Below are positions 23,903-36,100 of a stretch of 64,000 nucleotides of DNA, piece by piece. Source of the stretch: Chlorella sorokiniana (lineage: Eukaryota; Chlorophyta; Trebouxiophyceae; Chlorellales; Chlorellaceae); contig CP084609.1 in NCBI GenBank assembly GCA_025917655.1, positions 1,240,001 to 1,304,000 on the forward strand, read 5' to 3'. A model generated the notes under the pieces. The model saw nothing but the letters and a program-made list of their open reading frames with translations. It was not told the origin of the DNA and did not search any database. The position numbers and the translations under genes were made by a program. The stretch's first letter is position 1. Each line of letters opens with the position of its first letter.

Positions 23903-26900
23903 ATGCACACGCTTATGAAGGGTCTATGCGTACTACTAGCCCTCCTCCTGCAGCAGGCCGCTGCTTCAGGGCCACCCCTGTGGCCGCTGGCCTTGCAGCT
24001 AGCGGGGCGCACGTATGAGCTCCCCTCCGCTCCCGAGCAGCGGCTGGAGCTGCCCCTGGGGTGCCAGAGGGACTCCGTGCTGGCCGTGCAGCACCGTGTG
24101 CCCTCTCTGCGCCAGGGCGCTGCTCAGTGCTCTGGAGCTCTGAGTTTTTCGTCGGAGGGACCGACCGGCCAGAAGACCACGGTCTGGAGCGCCGAACAGG
24201 TGCGTCGGGGCAGCCAAGCCGCGCTCCGCGCCCTGCATCTGCTTGAGACATGCCCTTCAGTCCCGGGCTCTGCTTGATCGAGCAAGCCGAGCGAAGCAAA
24301 AACTCGAACCGGCCACGATCTCCCGACGCCCAGGCCACATGTGGGCAGTTGGCGCCGGGCGGCGCTCTTGCGCCTGCTCCCCTCGCTTTTTTCTGCCCCA
24401 GGGCCGCGGAGCCAAGTGTCTTACCGCTCATTGGTTGATATCATGCGCAGGTGGCCCCTCCTGTGCCTGTGGATGACGCGGAGGGTGCAGCCGGGCCGGC
24501 CGCCGGCGATTCTGCCGGGCGCCGTCCCGCCTGTGGTTCCGCTTCCGCCCGACCCCGCCGCCTTCCAGCCCGGCGAATCGTACCGGCTGCAGCTGTCGGT
24601 GTACTGCGGCGGCCACGCCGACCGCCCCACGCTGCAGAGCGCGGTGACGGTGCGGGCAGCGGCGTGCCCGGGCAGCCAGCGCCCCGCCGCGCTCCTGCCC
24701 GGCGGCAGCGGCGGCGACCCAGCGGCCGCCTCCTTGCGGCGGCTGCAGCAGGCGGGCGAGGGCGGCCCCCTCGTGCCGGTGCTGCTGAGCCCCGCCTCGT
24801 CAGCGGCCGTCACCCTGGTGGATGCTTACTCGGGCCTGCCCCGCGCCATCGACGCCACAGCGGCCGCGCGCGCCGTGCGACGCCGCCGCCACGCCGTCGG
24901 GCGCGCGGTGCCTGCAAGACCCCGTGGTCCGCACCGCAGCGCCGCGCATCGCGGTGCTGCTGCGGGTGGCCGGCGGCGCCGCGGGGGGCAGCAGCTGACG
25001 GGGGAGGTGCCGGCGGAGGCGTTTGAGCTCAGCGGCGCTGCCCTGGCCGAGGCGCCGGCGGTGGTGGAGGGCGGCGCAGCCGTGGCCCTCAGCCTCAACC
25101 TCCAGGAGGGCAGCGGGCCGGCCACGGGTGAGCCTGCAACAAGTCACGCTCAGCGGTGGTGCAGCCCGGCCTGGGAAGCAGCCTGCCTTGGTGCTGCGGC
25201 GGGCGCGGGTGCCTGTGAGGCAGGGCGTGTGTTGAGGCGGCTTGGGGCGCCCGCCGCGGGAAGCCCACCCCCTCCAGCCCCCGCCGCTGCTGCCCCCGGG
25301 CGCTGCCTGCCGGGGCCGCCGGGGCCACTGCTGGGGCCCGCGCGCTGCGCTGCAGCAAAGCAAGCGGGGTTAGCATGCCGCGGCCACCCAGCCACTCCCT
25401 CTCCGCCTGCCGCAGTGTTCGTGCCCGAGGGCGCCCTGGCGGCCAACGGCGTGAACAACGCCGCCTCCAACACCCTCGCCATCGAGCGCGACACCGCGCC
25501 GCCCGTGGTGCGCGCAGCGCCGCGCGCCGCGCCGCAGTTCGGCCCCCATCCCTACCCCTTCAGCTTTCGCTGCCTTCGGGCTGGCTTGCCCTGCTTTCAC
25601 TCGCCGTCCCTGCTGCTAGCTCGCTCCTACTTTCCCGGCCCCCCCCCACCCCCACCCCCTCAACCCCCTTCTGCTGCTTGTCCCTGCAGCCCCTCATCAC
25701 CACCCCCGGCAACAAGGGCGTCACCGCCGCCACCCAGATCACCTTCTCCGTCGACTTTGGTGAGCCGGTGCTGGCGGCCGACCCCTTTGCCCTGTTCAGC
25801 TACGCCGGGCGCAGCGGCTGGACGCCGTGCTGGACGTGGCGGCGGGGCGGCTGGACGTCACCGCCTACGTGCTTCCAGAGGCGGAGGGGCAGCAGGCCGA
25901 CATCACGTGAGCGGCGGCGTGTGTGGTGGAGGGAAGGGAGGGGGCGGGGGGCACAGGGGACCTGTTCATGCAGCGCTGGGCCGGGCTGCCTGGGTCCTCC
26001 GCGCTTCTCGCTCTTTGTTACGCTGCCTTGCGGTCCGCCCTGGACACCCCCTGCCCCTCATCCTTTTTCCCCCTCCCCTCCCCCAACCAACAAACCGGAC
26101 CGCGCTGACCACCCGCAGCGTGTGGGTGCCGCGCGGCTCGGTGTCAGACCTGGTGGGCAACCGCAACGCCGTCGCCCCCTCGCTCACCGTCAAGTACAGG
26201 CCCGACTCCGCCGCGCTGCAGGTGGGTGGCATGGGCGACGGGTGCAGGAGCAGCAGCGGCGGGCTTCTGGGGGTGCTGGGTGCCTGAGGCAGGGCTAGCG
26301 GCCGCCCTGCGCGATGCGCATGCCTGCCGGTCTGCCGGTCTGCGCCGCTCTGCGCGGCGCAGGCCGGCAGGCACGGCTGTGCTGCGCTGCGGTGGGAAGG
26401 CTGGGGGGCACGGCGCCCACCCTTCCATGCCAGCATGCTGACCTCGCTGCCCGCCCACCGGCTCTCACCCCCCGCCGGCCCCCCTCCCTCCTGCACCCAG
26501 GGTGCGGGCGTGGCGGCCAACGTGCTGCTGGGCACCTCCCTGGCGCTGTGCACCTCCGCCTCCTACGCCTCCTCCGCGCTGCTGCCCTTCTCCACCGCGG
26601 TGCTCGGCTGCGGCGCGCTGTCCTTCGTGGGCTGGGCGCAGACCTTCTTCCTGACCAGCAAGCTGGCGGCGCGCTGGATGCCCGAGGACTACAGCCAGGT
26701 GGCGGGCACCTTTGCGTGGACCCTGGGAGACCTGGGGTGAGCCCGCCAGCTTTTTTTTTTTCAAGGGGGAGGGTGCTGCCTCCCAGCCACACCCGTCCGG
26801 CCTGCCACCCCCAGCCTGGGACCTGCAGGCTTGCCCGCCCGCCCGTGCTGCCCCTGCCACACCAGCCCCCTCCCTGCTGCTCCCCGCCCGCACGCCCGCT

Positions 26901-29900
26901 TCCGGCTGCCTCCCCCACCGTTCCCCAGCCGCCGCCCCTCTCCCCCCTTTTGTTGTGTGCCTGTGCAGCCTGGTGTGGGCCGACTCTCAGCCCGAGATGG
27001 ACCCCGCCGCCGCCTTCCCCTGGGCTCCCATGGCGCTCACATCGGCGGGGCAGCAGCTGGGCACGGCGCAGGTGGGGCCATGTGAAGCGGGGGGGGGGCC
27101 TCTGTTTGGGGCTCGGGGTCAGGGCGCAGGCAGGCAGGCGTGTGCAATACCATGCCAGGCTCCTGCGAGCGCTGGAGGAGGGGTGGGAGGGGAGGAGTGT
27201 TCTGGGAACCGCAACACACGGAGATTTACAAGTTTTCTAAAGTTCCTCCCAGGGCGCCTGCTGCTGTGGGGCCGCCCGGCCTCGGCTGTCTGCTTCCTGG
27301 CAGAGCCCCCCGCCCCACCTCTTCTTCTCATAATCGCTGTGACTGCCTGGCCCGCCCCGCCGCCCCTCTGCAGTACCCCGTGGTGGCCACGGGCAACGCG
27401 TCGTCGCTGGTGGCGGTGACGGGGCGGCTGACGCCGCTGGGCGGTGCGGGGCAGCAGCCCACTTCCGTCCTGGACGGCATCCCCTTCCTCAACCCCGTCC
27501 AAGCCTCCTTCCTGGGGCGCCCCCCGCCGCCGCCTCACCCGGGGTGGTGCCGACGCCCGCGGCGGAGCCTGCCGGCGGCGGCGCCGCCACCCCTGGCGGC
27601 GGCGACGTGTCGCTGCCACCGCTGACCACTGACGGCAGCCCCGCAGCGTCCACCCAGGCCGCTGGGCAGCCTGCTGCAGGTGAGGCAGGCGGGCTGGTGG
27701 TTGCATGCGCGGCGCGGCCCGCGGTAGCTGCTCCAGCTGCCGCCCAGCAGCATCGCAGCTGGGATCACCGCCCCCGCCCGCCGCTGCTCCCTGCCGCCTC
27801 TGCAGGCGGCGCCCGCAGGCTCAAGCGCGCCTCTGCGCTGCCGGTGGAGAGCCCCTCGCAGCGGCGGCGGCGCCTGCAGTCCGCCTGGATGGGCAGCCGC
27901 CGCGCGCGCTGCTGCAGGGGGAGGGGGCGGCTCAGCGCAGCAGCAGCCCGCGTTTGAGGGCACGCTCTACTTGGTGTGCAGCCGCGGCCTGCAGCTCATG
28001 TACCCCGACAGTGAGTGGAGGGGGAGGGGGAGGCCTGGTGCCGGCAACAGGGGGCTCAGCACGGGTGGAAGTGCTGGGCGGCCGCCTGCTGCGCCGCCTC
28101 GTCAGCCCTCCGCTGCCAGGCAGCTTCTCCAGGCCCGGGCTCCCCCTGCATGCGTTGATTGCCCAGCAGTCCTGAGAGCCTTGCCATCCCCTGCCCCATG
28201 CCCCGCCCGCTTCCACCCCCTCCCAACCCCGTCGTCGCGCTCCCCCTGCCTCACCCGCCCAGGCGCCCCACCGCCTCCGACATCCTGGTGTCTGGCGGCG
28301 CCGTGCAGCGAGCCTACGACGTCATCGACTGCGCCGGCGGCAACGGTGCGCCCCGCTCCTGCTGCGCCCTTGTACTGCCCCCAGCTTGCCTGCACGCCGT
28401 GCCTCCTGGCCTGCTGGCCTGCTTCCTGTCCCCCTCCCCCTGAAACACATACACGCCCACACGCACACTTCGCCTCACTCCAGCCACCCCCTGCCCCTGC
28501 CTCCCGCCCACCCAAGCAGGCCTGTGGCCCCGCCAGCACTATTATGACATCCTCGCCCGCACCTACTTCTGGCTGGCGGTGGCGGCGGCGGGCGTCATGA
28601 CGCTGCACCTGGCGCTGCTGGGGCGCATGATGTGGCGCCACGCGCGCGTGCCCAACGCCATGTGGTTCCCGCGCATCGAGCTCGTGGTGTGCCTCGGCGT
28701 GCTGCCGGGGCTGGCCTATGGCGCCTGCGGTGAGCCCGCTGCATGCCAGCGGGGGTTTGCGGTGTGTGTGAGTGTAGGCAGCGGGTGGGGGTGGGGGAGG
28801 CGAGGGTGTTGGGGGCGCATGCACGCGGGGGGACGCTGGTGCATTGTGCTGGAGGAAGGCATCCGGGGGAAGGAGGGGGTGGCGGCTGGAGAGCGGGGCC
28901 TTCCACGGCAGAACCGTGAACAGAGGGGCCGTGCCTGCTGCGCTGCCAGCAGAGAAGGCCTGCGAAACACGGGACCACAGTCTGTCTGGTCAGGTCAGCC
29001 TGTTCTGGAACGAACAAATATCTTCAGCCGACCCTGCTGCCTGCCCCTGCTATGCCCCCCGAGCAGGCATGTTCAACGGCAACGCCGGCGACGTCGTGCT
29101 GGGCGCGTTGCTGCTGGCGCTGCTGCCCGGCTCCTTCCTGCTCGCCGCCTTCTTCCTGCTCTGGCGCTGGCTGCAGCACCCCGCCGTCAACACCCGCCGC
29201 GCCATCTTTGTGCTGCACCGAGATCCGCTGGCGGCCCAGATCGCGGCGCGCACCCCCGGCACCACCCCGGCGCCACGCCCCGCACCCCCGCCCTCGAGGC
29301 CCCGGCGCCGGCGCCACGCCCGGGCCGGCGGCGACTCCGCAGGCGGCTCCGACGCCGGCGGCTCCGACAGCGTCGGCCTGAAGGGCGGCTCCTCCGCCGA
29401 GCCGGGCACCCCCAGCAGGGCGGGCTGAGCGCGGAGGAGGCGGCGGCGCTGGCCGCCGCCTCGCGCCGCCGCTGGTCCTTCCTGGGCCTGGCGCGGACGC
29501 TGTGCGGGCGCGCGCCATCCGCGGCGACTGGTGCGGCATCAACCTGGACTCGCGGTGAGGGGGAGGGAGCTGCCCGGCAGCTGCTTCACCGGCTGCTACT
29601 CCGGCTGCCGCCACACACACCCCGCTAGCTGCTGCCGCCCGCCCCACGTGCCTGCCTGCATCGACTGCGGCCTGCCCATCCGCAAGCTCGGCACGCCGCT
29701 CCCCCTGAGCTGCCCTGCCGCTCCGCCGTCCCGCCCGCCTTCCCCGCAGCTTCACCTTCAAGTACGGGCCCCTGTTTGAGACCACGTACGGCCAGGCCAT
29801 GGCCCGCCGCCGCGCCACCTACGACTTTGACCCCATGCGCGGCAAGATTGACCGCGGCGCGCTGGTGCCCCTGCCCGAGCTGGCCACCATCAGCTGGAGG

Positions 29901-31756
29901 TGAGCGGGCGGTTGGGCTGGGCGGCAGGCTGGCGCCTCTTGGTTCCTCCAGTGCCTGGGGGAGGGGCGCTGTGCGCTCGGTGTGCCTGCGTATGAAGAGT
30001 GGTTGGAATGGGTGCTGCTTGCCCGCGTGGCCGTCGCTCCTTGCAGCAGCCCAGTTGCAGCGCCAGGCCGGTGAGGTGCCCCCCCCCCCCCCCCCTTTCC
30101 GCTGCAGGGGCCGCGCGCTGCTGGAGCCCCACCACCTGCGCACCCCCGCCCAGCTGCTGGGCGTGACCAAGACGGCGCTGCTGGGCGCCGCCGTCAGCGC
30201 CACGGCGGCCGCCGACTCCTACATCCAGGCCTGCCTGCTCATCCTGATGTATGGATGTGAGCCCTGCTGCACGCCCGCGCTGCGTGCCTGGCACGCGCAG
30301 CAATGGCGCCTCAGCGAGCACTGCGCTCCCGCCGCGTCGCCAGCTCCCTCCGCTGTGTTTCGCACCGTCTCGCCCGGTCCCCTCACAACTGGCCGCCCCC
30401 CCCGCCCCCCCCGCCTTCTGTCTCCAGTCTACGCCATCTACCTGCTGGCGGTACGCCCGTACAACGTGGCCCTGGTGGGCGCCTTTGAGCTGGCGGCCAC
30501 CCTCAGCGCGCTGACGGTCACCGGCCTGGCCATGGCGCTGATGGACGGGCGCGGCGCCGACGACGTCACGCGGTGAGCCGCGGCACCTGCCCCCACTCTG
30601 CTCCCACCCTCGCTGCACGCAGTGCGGCACTGTGCAGGGCCGCTCTCGTGCTGGCCGCGCCGCCTGGCTCTGCCGCACCTGGAACCTCCGGCGTCGTGGT
30701 CGTGTTCATCTGCCGCCGCCATGTGGCGCTCACTGGTGCCCCCTGCCCTCCCTCCCCCGGCCCCGCAGCACCACCGTGGGCACCGTGATGCTGGTGCTGC
30801 AGCTGGTGGGCTTCCTGTGCCTGCTGGCGGGCAGCTGGGCGGCGGCGCTGCGCGCGCTGTGGAACTGCACCGGGCTGCGCCGCCGCCTCGGCCTGCGCCC
30901 CTCCCCCTCCGACCGCTTTGCCGAGGTGGTGCAAGAGGTGAGCAGGGGGCGGGGGGATGACGGCGTGCGTGCGGGTGCAGCCGGGCGCCGGTCGTGGCGG
31001 CTGCCGTTGGCCCGTCCCTGCCGCCCGCCCAGCGCCCTAGGGGAGAGGTTTCTTGTTGAAAACACCCGCGTTGCCCAAGCAAACGCGCCGCACAATCAAC
31101 GCCCCCGTTCCACCCCGCCACACTCGCCACGGCAGTGACGTATCATCTGCATACCGCCCCGCCCCCTCCCTTGTTCGCCCGGCGCAGGTCATGTCGCGGG
31201 ACCCCCACATCCTGGCCCGCAAGTTCCTCGACCGCTGGATGGTGCGCGCGCTGGGGGTGGGCCTGTACGACCGCCCCGTGTGGCGCCGAGAAACCGAGGA
31301 CCTGCGCCGCCTGCTGCGCGCCACCACGCTGCCCAAGCGCAAGGTGGCGGCCATGGGGTCGGTGGTGCGCGCCAAGTCCGCGCCGCTGGGCCCCGGCGGC
31401 AGCGAGGGCGGCCGCGACACGCCGCCGCTGCACGGCGGAGAGGCGGGTGAGGGGGTGGGGGTAAGGGTGAGGAATGCGCTTCTGTCGCTGGCCCTCGGCC
31501 GCCGCTGCTGTGCGGCCGCCCGCCGGGCTTGCGCCTGCCGCCACGGCGGCGCGTCAGCCGCCTGCAGGGCCCGGCCGCCGCTGATCCCGGTCCTGAGAGC
31601 TGCCCGCCTCACAGCACTGCTGGCGCCCCCCCCCATCCTTTTCACACTGTAGCCCCTGTGCCGCCCTTCCGCGCCAGCCCTCGCAGCGACGCCGACACGC
31701 CCGGCAGCAGCGGCAGCGGCGACGCGGTGATAGTGATGGCCGGCAGGCGCGGCTAG
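23903..31756 (+). CDS. Multi-pass membrane protein with Ig-like ectodomain
   Basis: About 18 exons and 1,300 residues, function unknown. It begins with a clear signal peptide (MHTLMKGLCVLLALLLQQAA). The extracellular part has Cys-containing beta-rich segments and two ends that resemble bacterial-type Ig-like repeats (NTLAIERDTAPPVV; VTAATQITFSVDFGEPV, then VWVPRGSVSDLVGNRNAVAP). From about 26,500 hydrophobic helices appear: two in 26,501-26,736, two in 28,519-28,730 (YFWLAVAAAGVMTLHLALLG), one or two in 29,068-29,160, then helices across 30,190-30,573 and 30,769-30,870, giving eight or nine. A cytoplasmic-looking tail (ILARKFLDRWMVRALGVGLY) ends at 31,756. Signal peptide, Ig-like ectodomain and a helix bundle recall fungal FLC/TRP-like or polycystin architectures, but no motif proves this. 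Frame offsets occur in the ectodomain exons (about 24,450-25,000 and 27,900). The model could be two genes split near 26,300, though co-orientation and splice signals favour one. Confidence 0.6.
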
Positions 31757-32449
31757 CCCCGCGAGCTCGCCGCCCGGCCCACCTCTGAGCTGCACTGCGC
31801 TGCCGACTCAGCAGCAGCGGCGCCAGGCCCAGCCGGCTGGCCCAGCCGCGTCCTCTGCACGCGCTGTGAGCCCCTCCCTGATCGCCCGGTCTGCTTCTCT
31901 TCCTCTCTCGGGCTGTCGGCCGTGACAAATGAACTGCACATGTGGGCCCCCTTCCGTTGCCCCCGCCCCCGCACATCTCTGCCCGCCCAACGGGCATTCG
32001 TTGCCCAATAATAATAACCCGCTGGCTTGCACCCCGACCAGGCGCTGGCACAAGTGCAGCCGCGCCTGTTCGATCTCCGATCTCTTTTGTTGTTCCTCGC
32101 CGTCCGCGGGCCCCGCCCTCCCGCTGCCCAAGCTGTCGTTGATGCTGCCTCCTGCTCGCCCGCCCAGCACGCCGCGGCGCGCATTGCCCGCGCGGCGGCT
32201 GCCGGCGCGGCTCGCATCCAAGCGCCACCCCACTGTGCATACCCGGCCAGTCGAATCACTGACGCGTTGCTGTAACATTACAGGGAATGGGGCCACGCAA
32301 GGAGGAGTGTCTGCCAGCACACTTGCACGCGTGCCTGTGCCCAGGCAGCTGCTGGCGGCCTCCAGGCACCACGGCCTCCACATGCCCTGGATGACTACTG
32401 TACATGCAAGGGCCGTGATCCTCCTGCGCTGTGGCACTGCATCCCTGTG
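31757..32449. other. Tail-to-tail interval
   Basis: 693 bp between the ends of convergent genes, so it should hold two 3' UTRs. Open frames here are compositional. No motif or repeat recognised. Confidence 0.5.
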
Positions 32450-34043
32450 TCACGACCCCTTCCTGCGGTACACCTGCGTGTACGCCACCTCCCGCCCGCC
32501 GATGCGCAGCGTCGTCCGCACATGCAGCTCGTCTGTGGGGCACGCGCGGGGAGGGGGGCAAGGCAGGCGTGAGCAGCCAGCGCGCCGCCTCCACAGGAGC
32601 CCGGCATTGCAAGTTGCAAACCAATTGGCTTCATGGGCAAGCTGGCTGCTTTTGATTCAAGGTGTGCCCAGAATCCCACCCAGAAGGCTGCAATCCCCCC
32701 CCGTCCCCCTAAAAATACATAACCAGAAGAGAAGCCGTGGCGCACCTGGCGACACCAAGCGGAAGTGGTCCTGACCCCAGCCGCCGCACGGCTCCCCCAC
32801 TCCATCGTCAGCACCAGCCCGCCGGTGGAGGGGCAGCGCGCCGCCCTACCCGTGTGCTTGCCTGCAGGCGGGCGGGTGGCACTCAGCCCAGAGCTGCTGG
32901 TCAGCTTGCAGGCAGCTCTCCCTGTGTGTTCAGCTCGCTGCGCCGGCCAGCCACCCGACTCATGCGGCGCAGCCATGGGCAGCCATGACACGCTGCGCCC
33001 GCTGAGCAGAGCATGCTGAGCAGGCCCCCAGCACGCCCTCCACGCCAGGCGGCGCGCACCCACCCCTGCGCAGGTCGCGGCGCCGCCACTGCACCGGCTG
33101 GCCGCTCAGCGGGTACCGCTCGGTGACCTTGAACCAGAGTATGCCCGACAGCACGCTCATCTGGAACTGCTGCCCGTCAAGCCGCACCTCCAGGCCCTTG
33201 ATGAGCCTGCGGCGGGCATGGCCAGCAAGACAGGGGGAGCAGGAGTGAGGAGGGCGACAATCCTGCACCGGGCTGCAGCGGGGCATGGCCTGGAAGCAGG
33301 GGGCAGGAAGGGCGGGGGGAACAAGCACACATGCACAACAGGGGCGGGGAGGCACATGAAGGGACGGCGGCAAGAAGGAAGCCCTGTGCTTGCGCCCGCC
33401 CGCCCGCCGCGCGCCTGATGGCTGTGCGCACGAGGCCGCCCAGGCGCATCGCGTCGCAGGCGGGCTCCATGCTGTCGCTGGCGCCGCCGTCCTTGACCCA
33501 CACGCCGCTCAGGTCTTGCGGCGCCGCACCCGCCTCGCGCAGGTCTGGCGGTGCCACCACTGCATGCTGGGCGGCTGAGGCGGCAGCGGGGGTGGGGCGG
33601 TGGCGTCTCGCCCGAGCGCAGGCATGCCGCCAGAGCGGCAGCGGCGAGGCACAGCGTGCTCAGGGCCACGCTGGCCGCCGCCACCACCTGCTGCCACTCC
33701 AGCGGGGAAAAGGCGGACGGGCGGAGCTGCTCCGCGTACAATACGGCTGTGCAGGACAGGAGGGACTGCAGCAGCAGCAGCACGTAGGCAAGCCAGTGCA
33801 GCAAAGGCGCAGGCGCCACTGCGGTGCCCAGCGGGTGACTGTCTAGCTCTGCTGGCGCTGGCACTGCGCCCGCGGGAGAATGCGGCGCAATGCCGTTCCG
33901 TTGAGAGTCCCGGGCTGCTGCTCGGCCTCCCGGCACCCGCCTGCGGGGCTTTTGGGGGTGTCGTGATGCGCCCGCGCTTGCTGGGCTGCCCAGGCCCCAG
34001 CCAGCGCCCCTCCCGCTATCAGCAGAAGCCTGCCGGTGTCCAT
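32450..34043 (-). CDS. Membrane-anchored lipocalin/FABP-like protein
   Basis: About five exons: roughly 34043-33600, 33560-33410, 33206-33064, 32855-32745 and 32533-32450. The N-terminus starts MDTGRLLLIAGGALAGAWAA, a signal anchor or transit sequence. Two hydrophobic helices follow (WLAYVLLLLQSLLSCTAVLY and VAAASVALSTLCLAAAALAA). The C-terminal ~140 residues (DLSGVWVKDGGASDSMEPA; IKGLEVRLDGQQFQMSVLSG; ILWFKVTERYPLSGQPVQW; ELHVRTTLRIGGREVAYTQV, ending YRRKGS) match a plant/algal single-barrel family related to lipocalins and cytosolic fatty-acid-binding proteins, which suggests binding of a hydrophobic ligand. One frame offset is at the C run 32794-32798; allowing for it restores EPCGGWGQDHFRLV. 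A second lies between 34,043 and 33,850. It diverges from the SNAT gene. Confidence 0.65.
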
Positions 34044-34358
34044 GACGGTCTGTACGGTTCCTGCGGAGGGGCTCGTTCAGAAGCACATGCGAAGATGGCT
34101 GCTCTGGGCTCTTCAGTGCACTTGTAAATGGCCAAGAATCGTGTGTAAGTATGATGCGAGACATCACGGCCCGCCGATGAGCAGGCAGTATAGCAGGCAC
34201 CCCTCGACACCTCAGCCTCGCCATCATCAGCCCTTCGGTTCGCGAATGTGAAGTTCACGAGCTTCCCATCAGAAGCACACACTTTCTCAGCATAGATTGG
34301 CAGCACAGCTGCCAGCTGCAGGCGTGGGAGGCAGGCAGGGATAAGGGCCCCGAGCGAA
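34044..34358. promoter_or_regulatory. Divergent promoter of lipocalin-like gene and SNAT
   Basis: 315 bp between two ATGs pointing apart, so it must hold both promoters and leaders. It is lower in GC than its flanks at 34,080-34,260. No specific element could be named. Confidence 0.45.
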
Positions 34359-36100
34359 ATGCGCCACACATTGAGCAGGCCCAGCAGCGTGCGCGCTGCC
34401 CCAGCACAACCATGCCGCTGCAGTGGCCTGTTGAGGGCGCCCTTGGCCCAGCCGGCGGCATCTCCCAGGGTGGCTACGCTGCCACTGGGCAAGCCCAAGC
34501 TGCGCTACGCTCCCGCCGGAGGTAGGAGATCTGCGCACATGCCCGTCTCGGAGCCCCCTTGCGACACTTCCAAGCCCGTCGGCCTTGCTTCCTGCTGCCA
34601 GCAGCGCTGCCAGGGCGCTGGCGGCAAACGGCCTCGGCCTCGCCCCGTTGCAGCACCACGCTGCCGCTCCCAGCAGCACCCGAATCACATTCCCCCTGCT
34701 CTCCTGCGCCCGCAGCCACGCTTGCGGACGGCGTCAACACGCTGAAGCCGTCTCTGATGGCGAGCAGCCTGCAGCAGACCCCCCGCCGCCCCGGATCAGG
34801 TGCGCCGCCGTGGCGACAGCTTTTCCACCGATGCATCAACAGTTCCCGGGTGCCAGGCAGGAGCCCTCCTTTCGTTTTTCCTTCTCGCGGCAGCGCTCCA
34901 GCCAGCTGTTGGCAGTGCGCAAGCTCTCCACACAGCGCCTGCTCGCTGCCAGCGCCACCCCTGCACCATGCATGCTGCGGGCTTCCCCCGCCCCTCGGGG
35001 GGCACCCTTTCCTTGCGCCCTAAACAACCCCCTTCCCCCACTCCCTCTAAACGCATGCAGCAAGAGCGACGATGAGTTCCTGGGTGAGGGCGTGGAGTTT
35101 GTGTGGGGCGCGGAGGGCATCGACGTCGGCGAGCTGAACGAGCTGTTTGAGCGGGTGGGGTTCCCGCGGAGGGACCCCGCCCGCCTGGCGGTGGCCCTGG
35201 CCAACACGTACCGCACTGTGTGGATCCGCTCGGCGCGCAAGTCGCGGCTGGCGCGCCAGGGGCAGGTGGGCGGCGGCGCCGGCAACGGGGAGGGCGCCCT
35301 CGCTGGGTGCCGCTCTGCATTGCGGCTCTCGGCTGGCATGGCTGGTTGGTGCCATGGTGCGGAGTGGACGCCGAGCGGGCTACCCAGGTTTCTGCCCCCA
35401 GCCAGCCTTTTTCCCGAGTCGCACAGCGCCATGGGCTATGTTCCAGGGAGGGCCTGGCTGCCGTCGTGGCCATCACTGGCCAGCTTGCGGCCCGGCCCCC
35501 CCCCACACCCCACACACCCACACCCCAATTCGTCCTGCAGCTGCTGGGCTTTGCGCGTGCCACCAGCGACGGCGCGCTGTCCGCCGTGATTTGGGACGTG
35601 GCGGTGGCGCCCGCCTGGCAGCGCGGCGGGCTGGGGCGGGCGTTGGTGGAGCGCCTGACTGCCTCGCTGGTGCACGACGGCATCGCCACCATCACGCTGT
35701 ATGCGGGTGGGTGCGCTGCGTTTGCGTTGTGAGAAGAGGGTGGCGTGTGTGTGGTGTGTGCGTGTGTGTGTTTGGGGGGGCGCGCAGTGTTGGATGGAGG
35801 TGATTACAAGCAAGCGTAGCAAGAGCCCAACATGCAGGCCTCCATCCAGTTCAGACCAGGGCGGCACCTCTGCTGCTCCCCTGCCATGTGGTGCCTCTCA
35901 TGCACACACACACCCAGTGCCCCCGCCCCCACACACACCAACACCCAACTCGGCCCCCTGTCCCTCCCACAGAGCCGGGCGTGGTGGGCCTCTACCAGAA
36001 GCTGGGCTTCGTCAGCGACCCCGAGGGCATACGCGGAGTGGCCTTCCAGTCCAAGCAGTCCAAGCTGGGGCGCAGCATGGCGGCGGCGCTGAGGCGGTAG
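34359..36100 (+). CDS. Plastid GNAT acetyltransferase, SNAT/NSI type
   Basis: A GNAT-fold enzyme of the plant chloroplast family (NSI/GNAT2; one clade is called serotonin N-acetyltransferase) that uses acetyl-CoA on protein lysines and N-termini and on arylalkylamines. Exons: 34359-34521, 34716-34799, 35061-35265, 35541-35706, 35973-36100; about 248 residues. The first ~55 residues (MRHTLSRPSSVRAAPAQPCR) form a transit peptide. The domain opens with IDVGELNELFERVGFPRR, followed by GFARATSDGALSAVIWDVAV, the acetyl-CoA loop WQRGGLGRALVERL (Q/RxxGxG/A type), and EPGVVGLYQKLGFVSDPEGI near the C-terminus. A frame offset at 34779-34784 (C run) separates exon 2 from exon 3. Its 3' half and downstream flank are duplicated at 43.4 kb, and its flank at 57 kb. 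The physiological substrate cannot be read from sequence. Confidence 0.85.

Noticed and set aside
24341-26287. A 648-codon continuous plus-strand frame read as one exon
   Set aside because: It runs through clear introns (GTGAGC near 25,128; acceptor near 25,415) of the membrane protein gene. Only parts of it are coding.
8720-31756. Five co-oriented genes considered as a polycistronic or functional cluster
   Set aside because: Gaps of 300-600 bp and unrelated functions (tRNA charging, recombination, chlorophyll, import) argue for ordinary separate genes.
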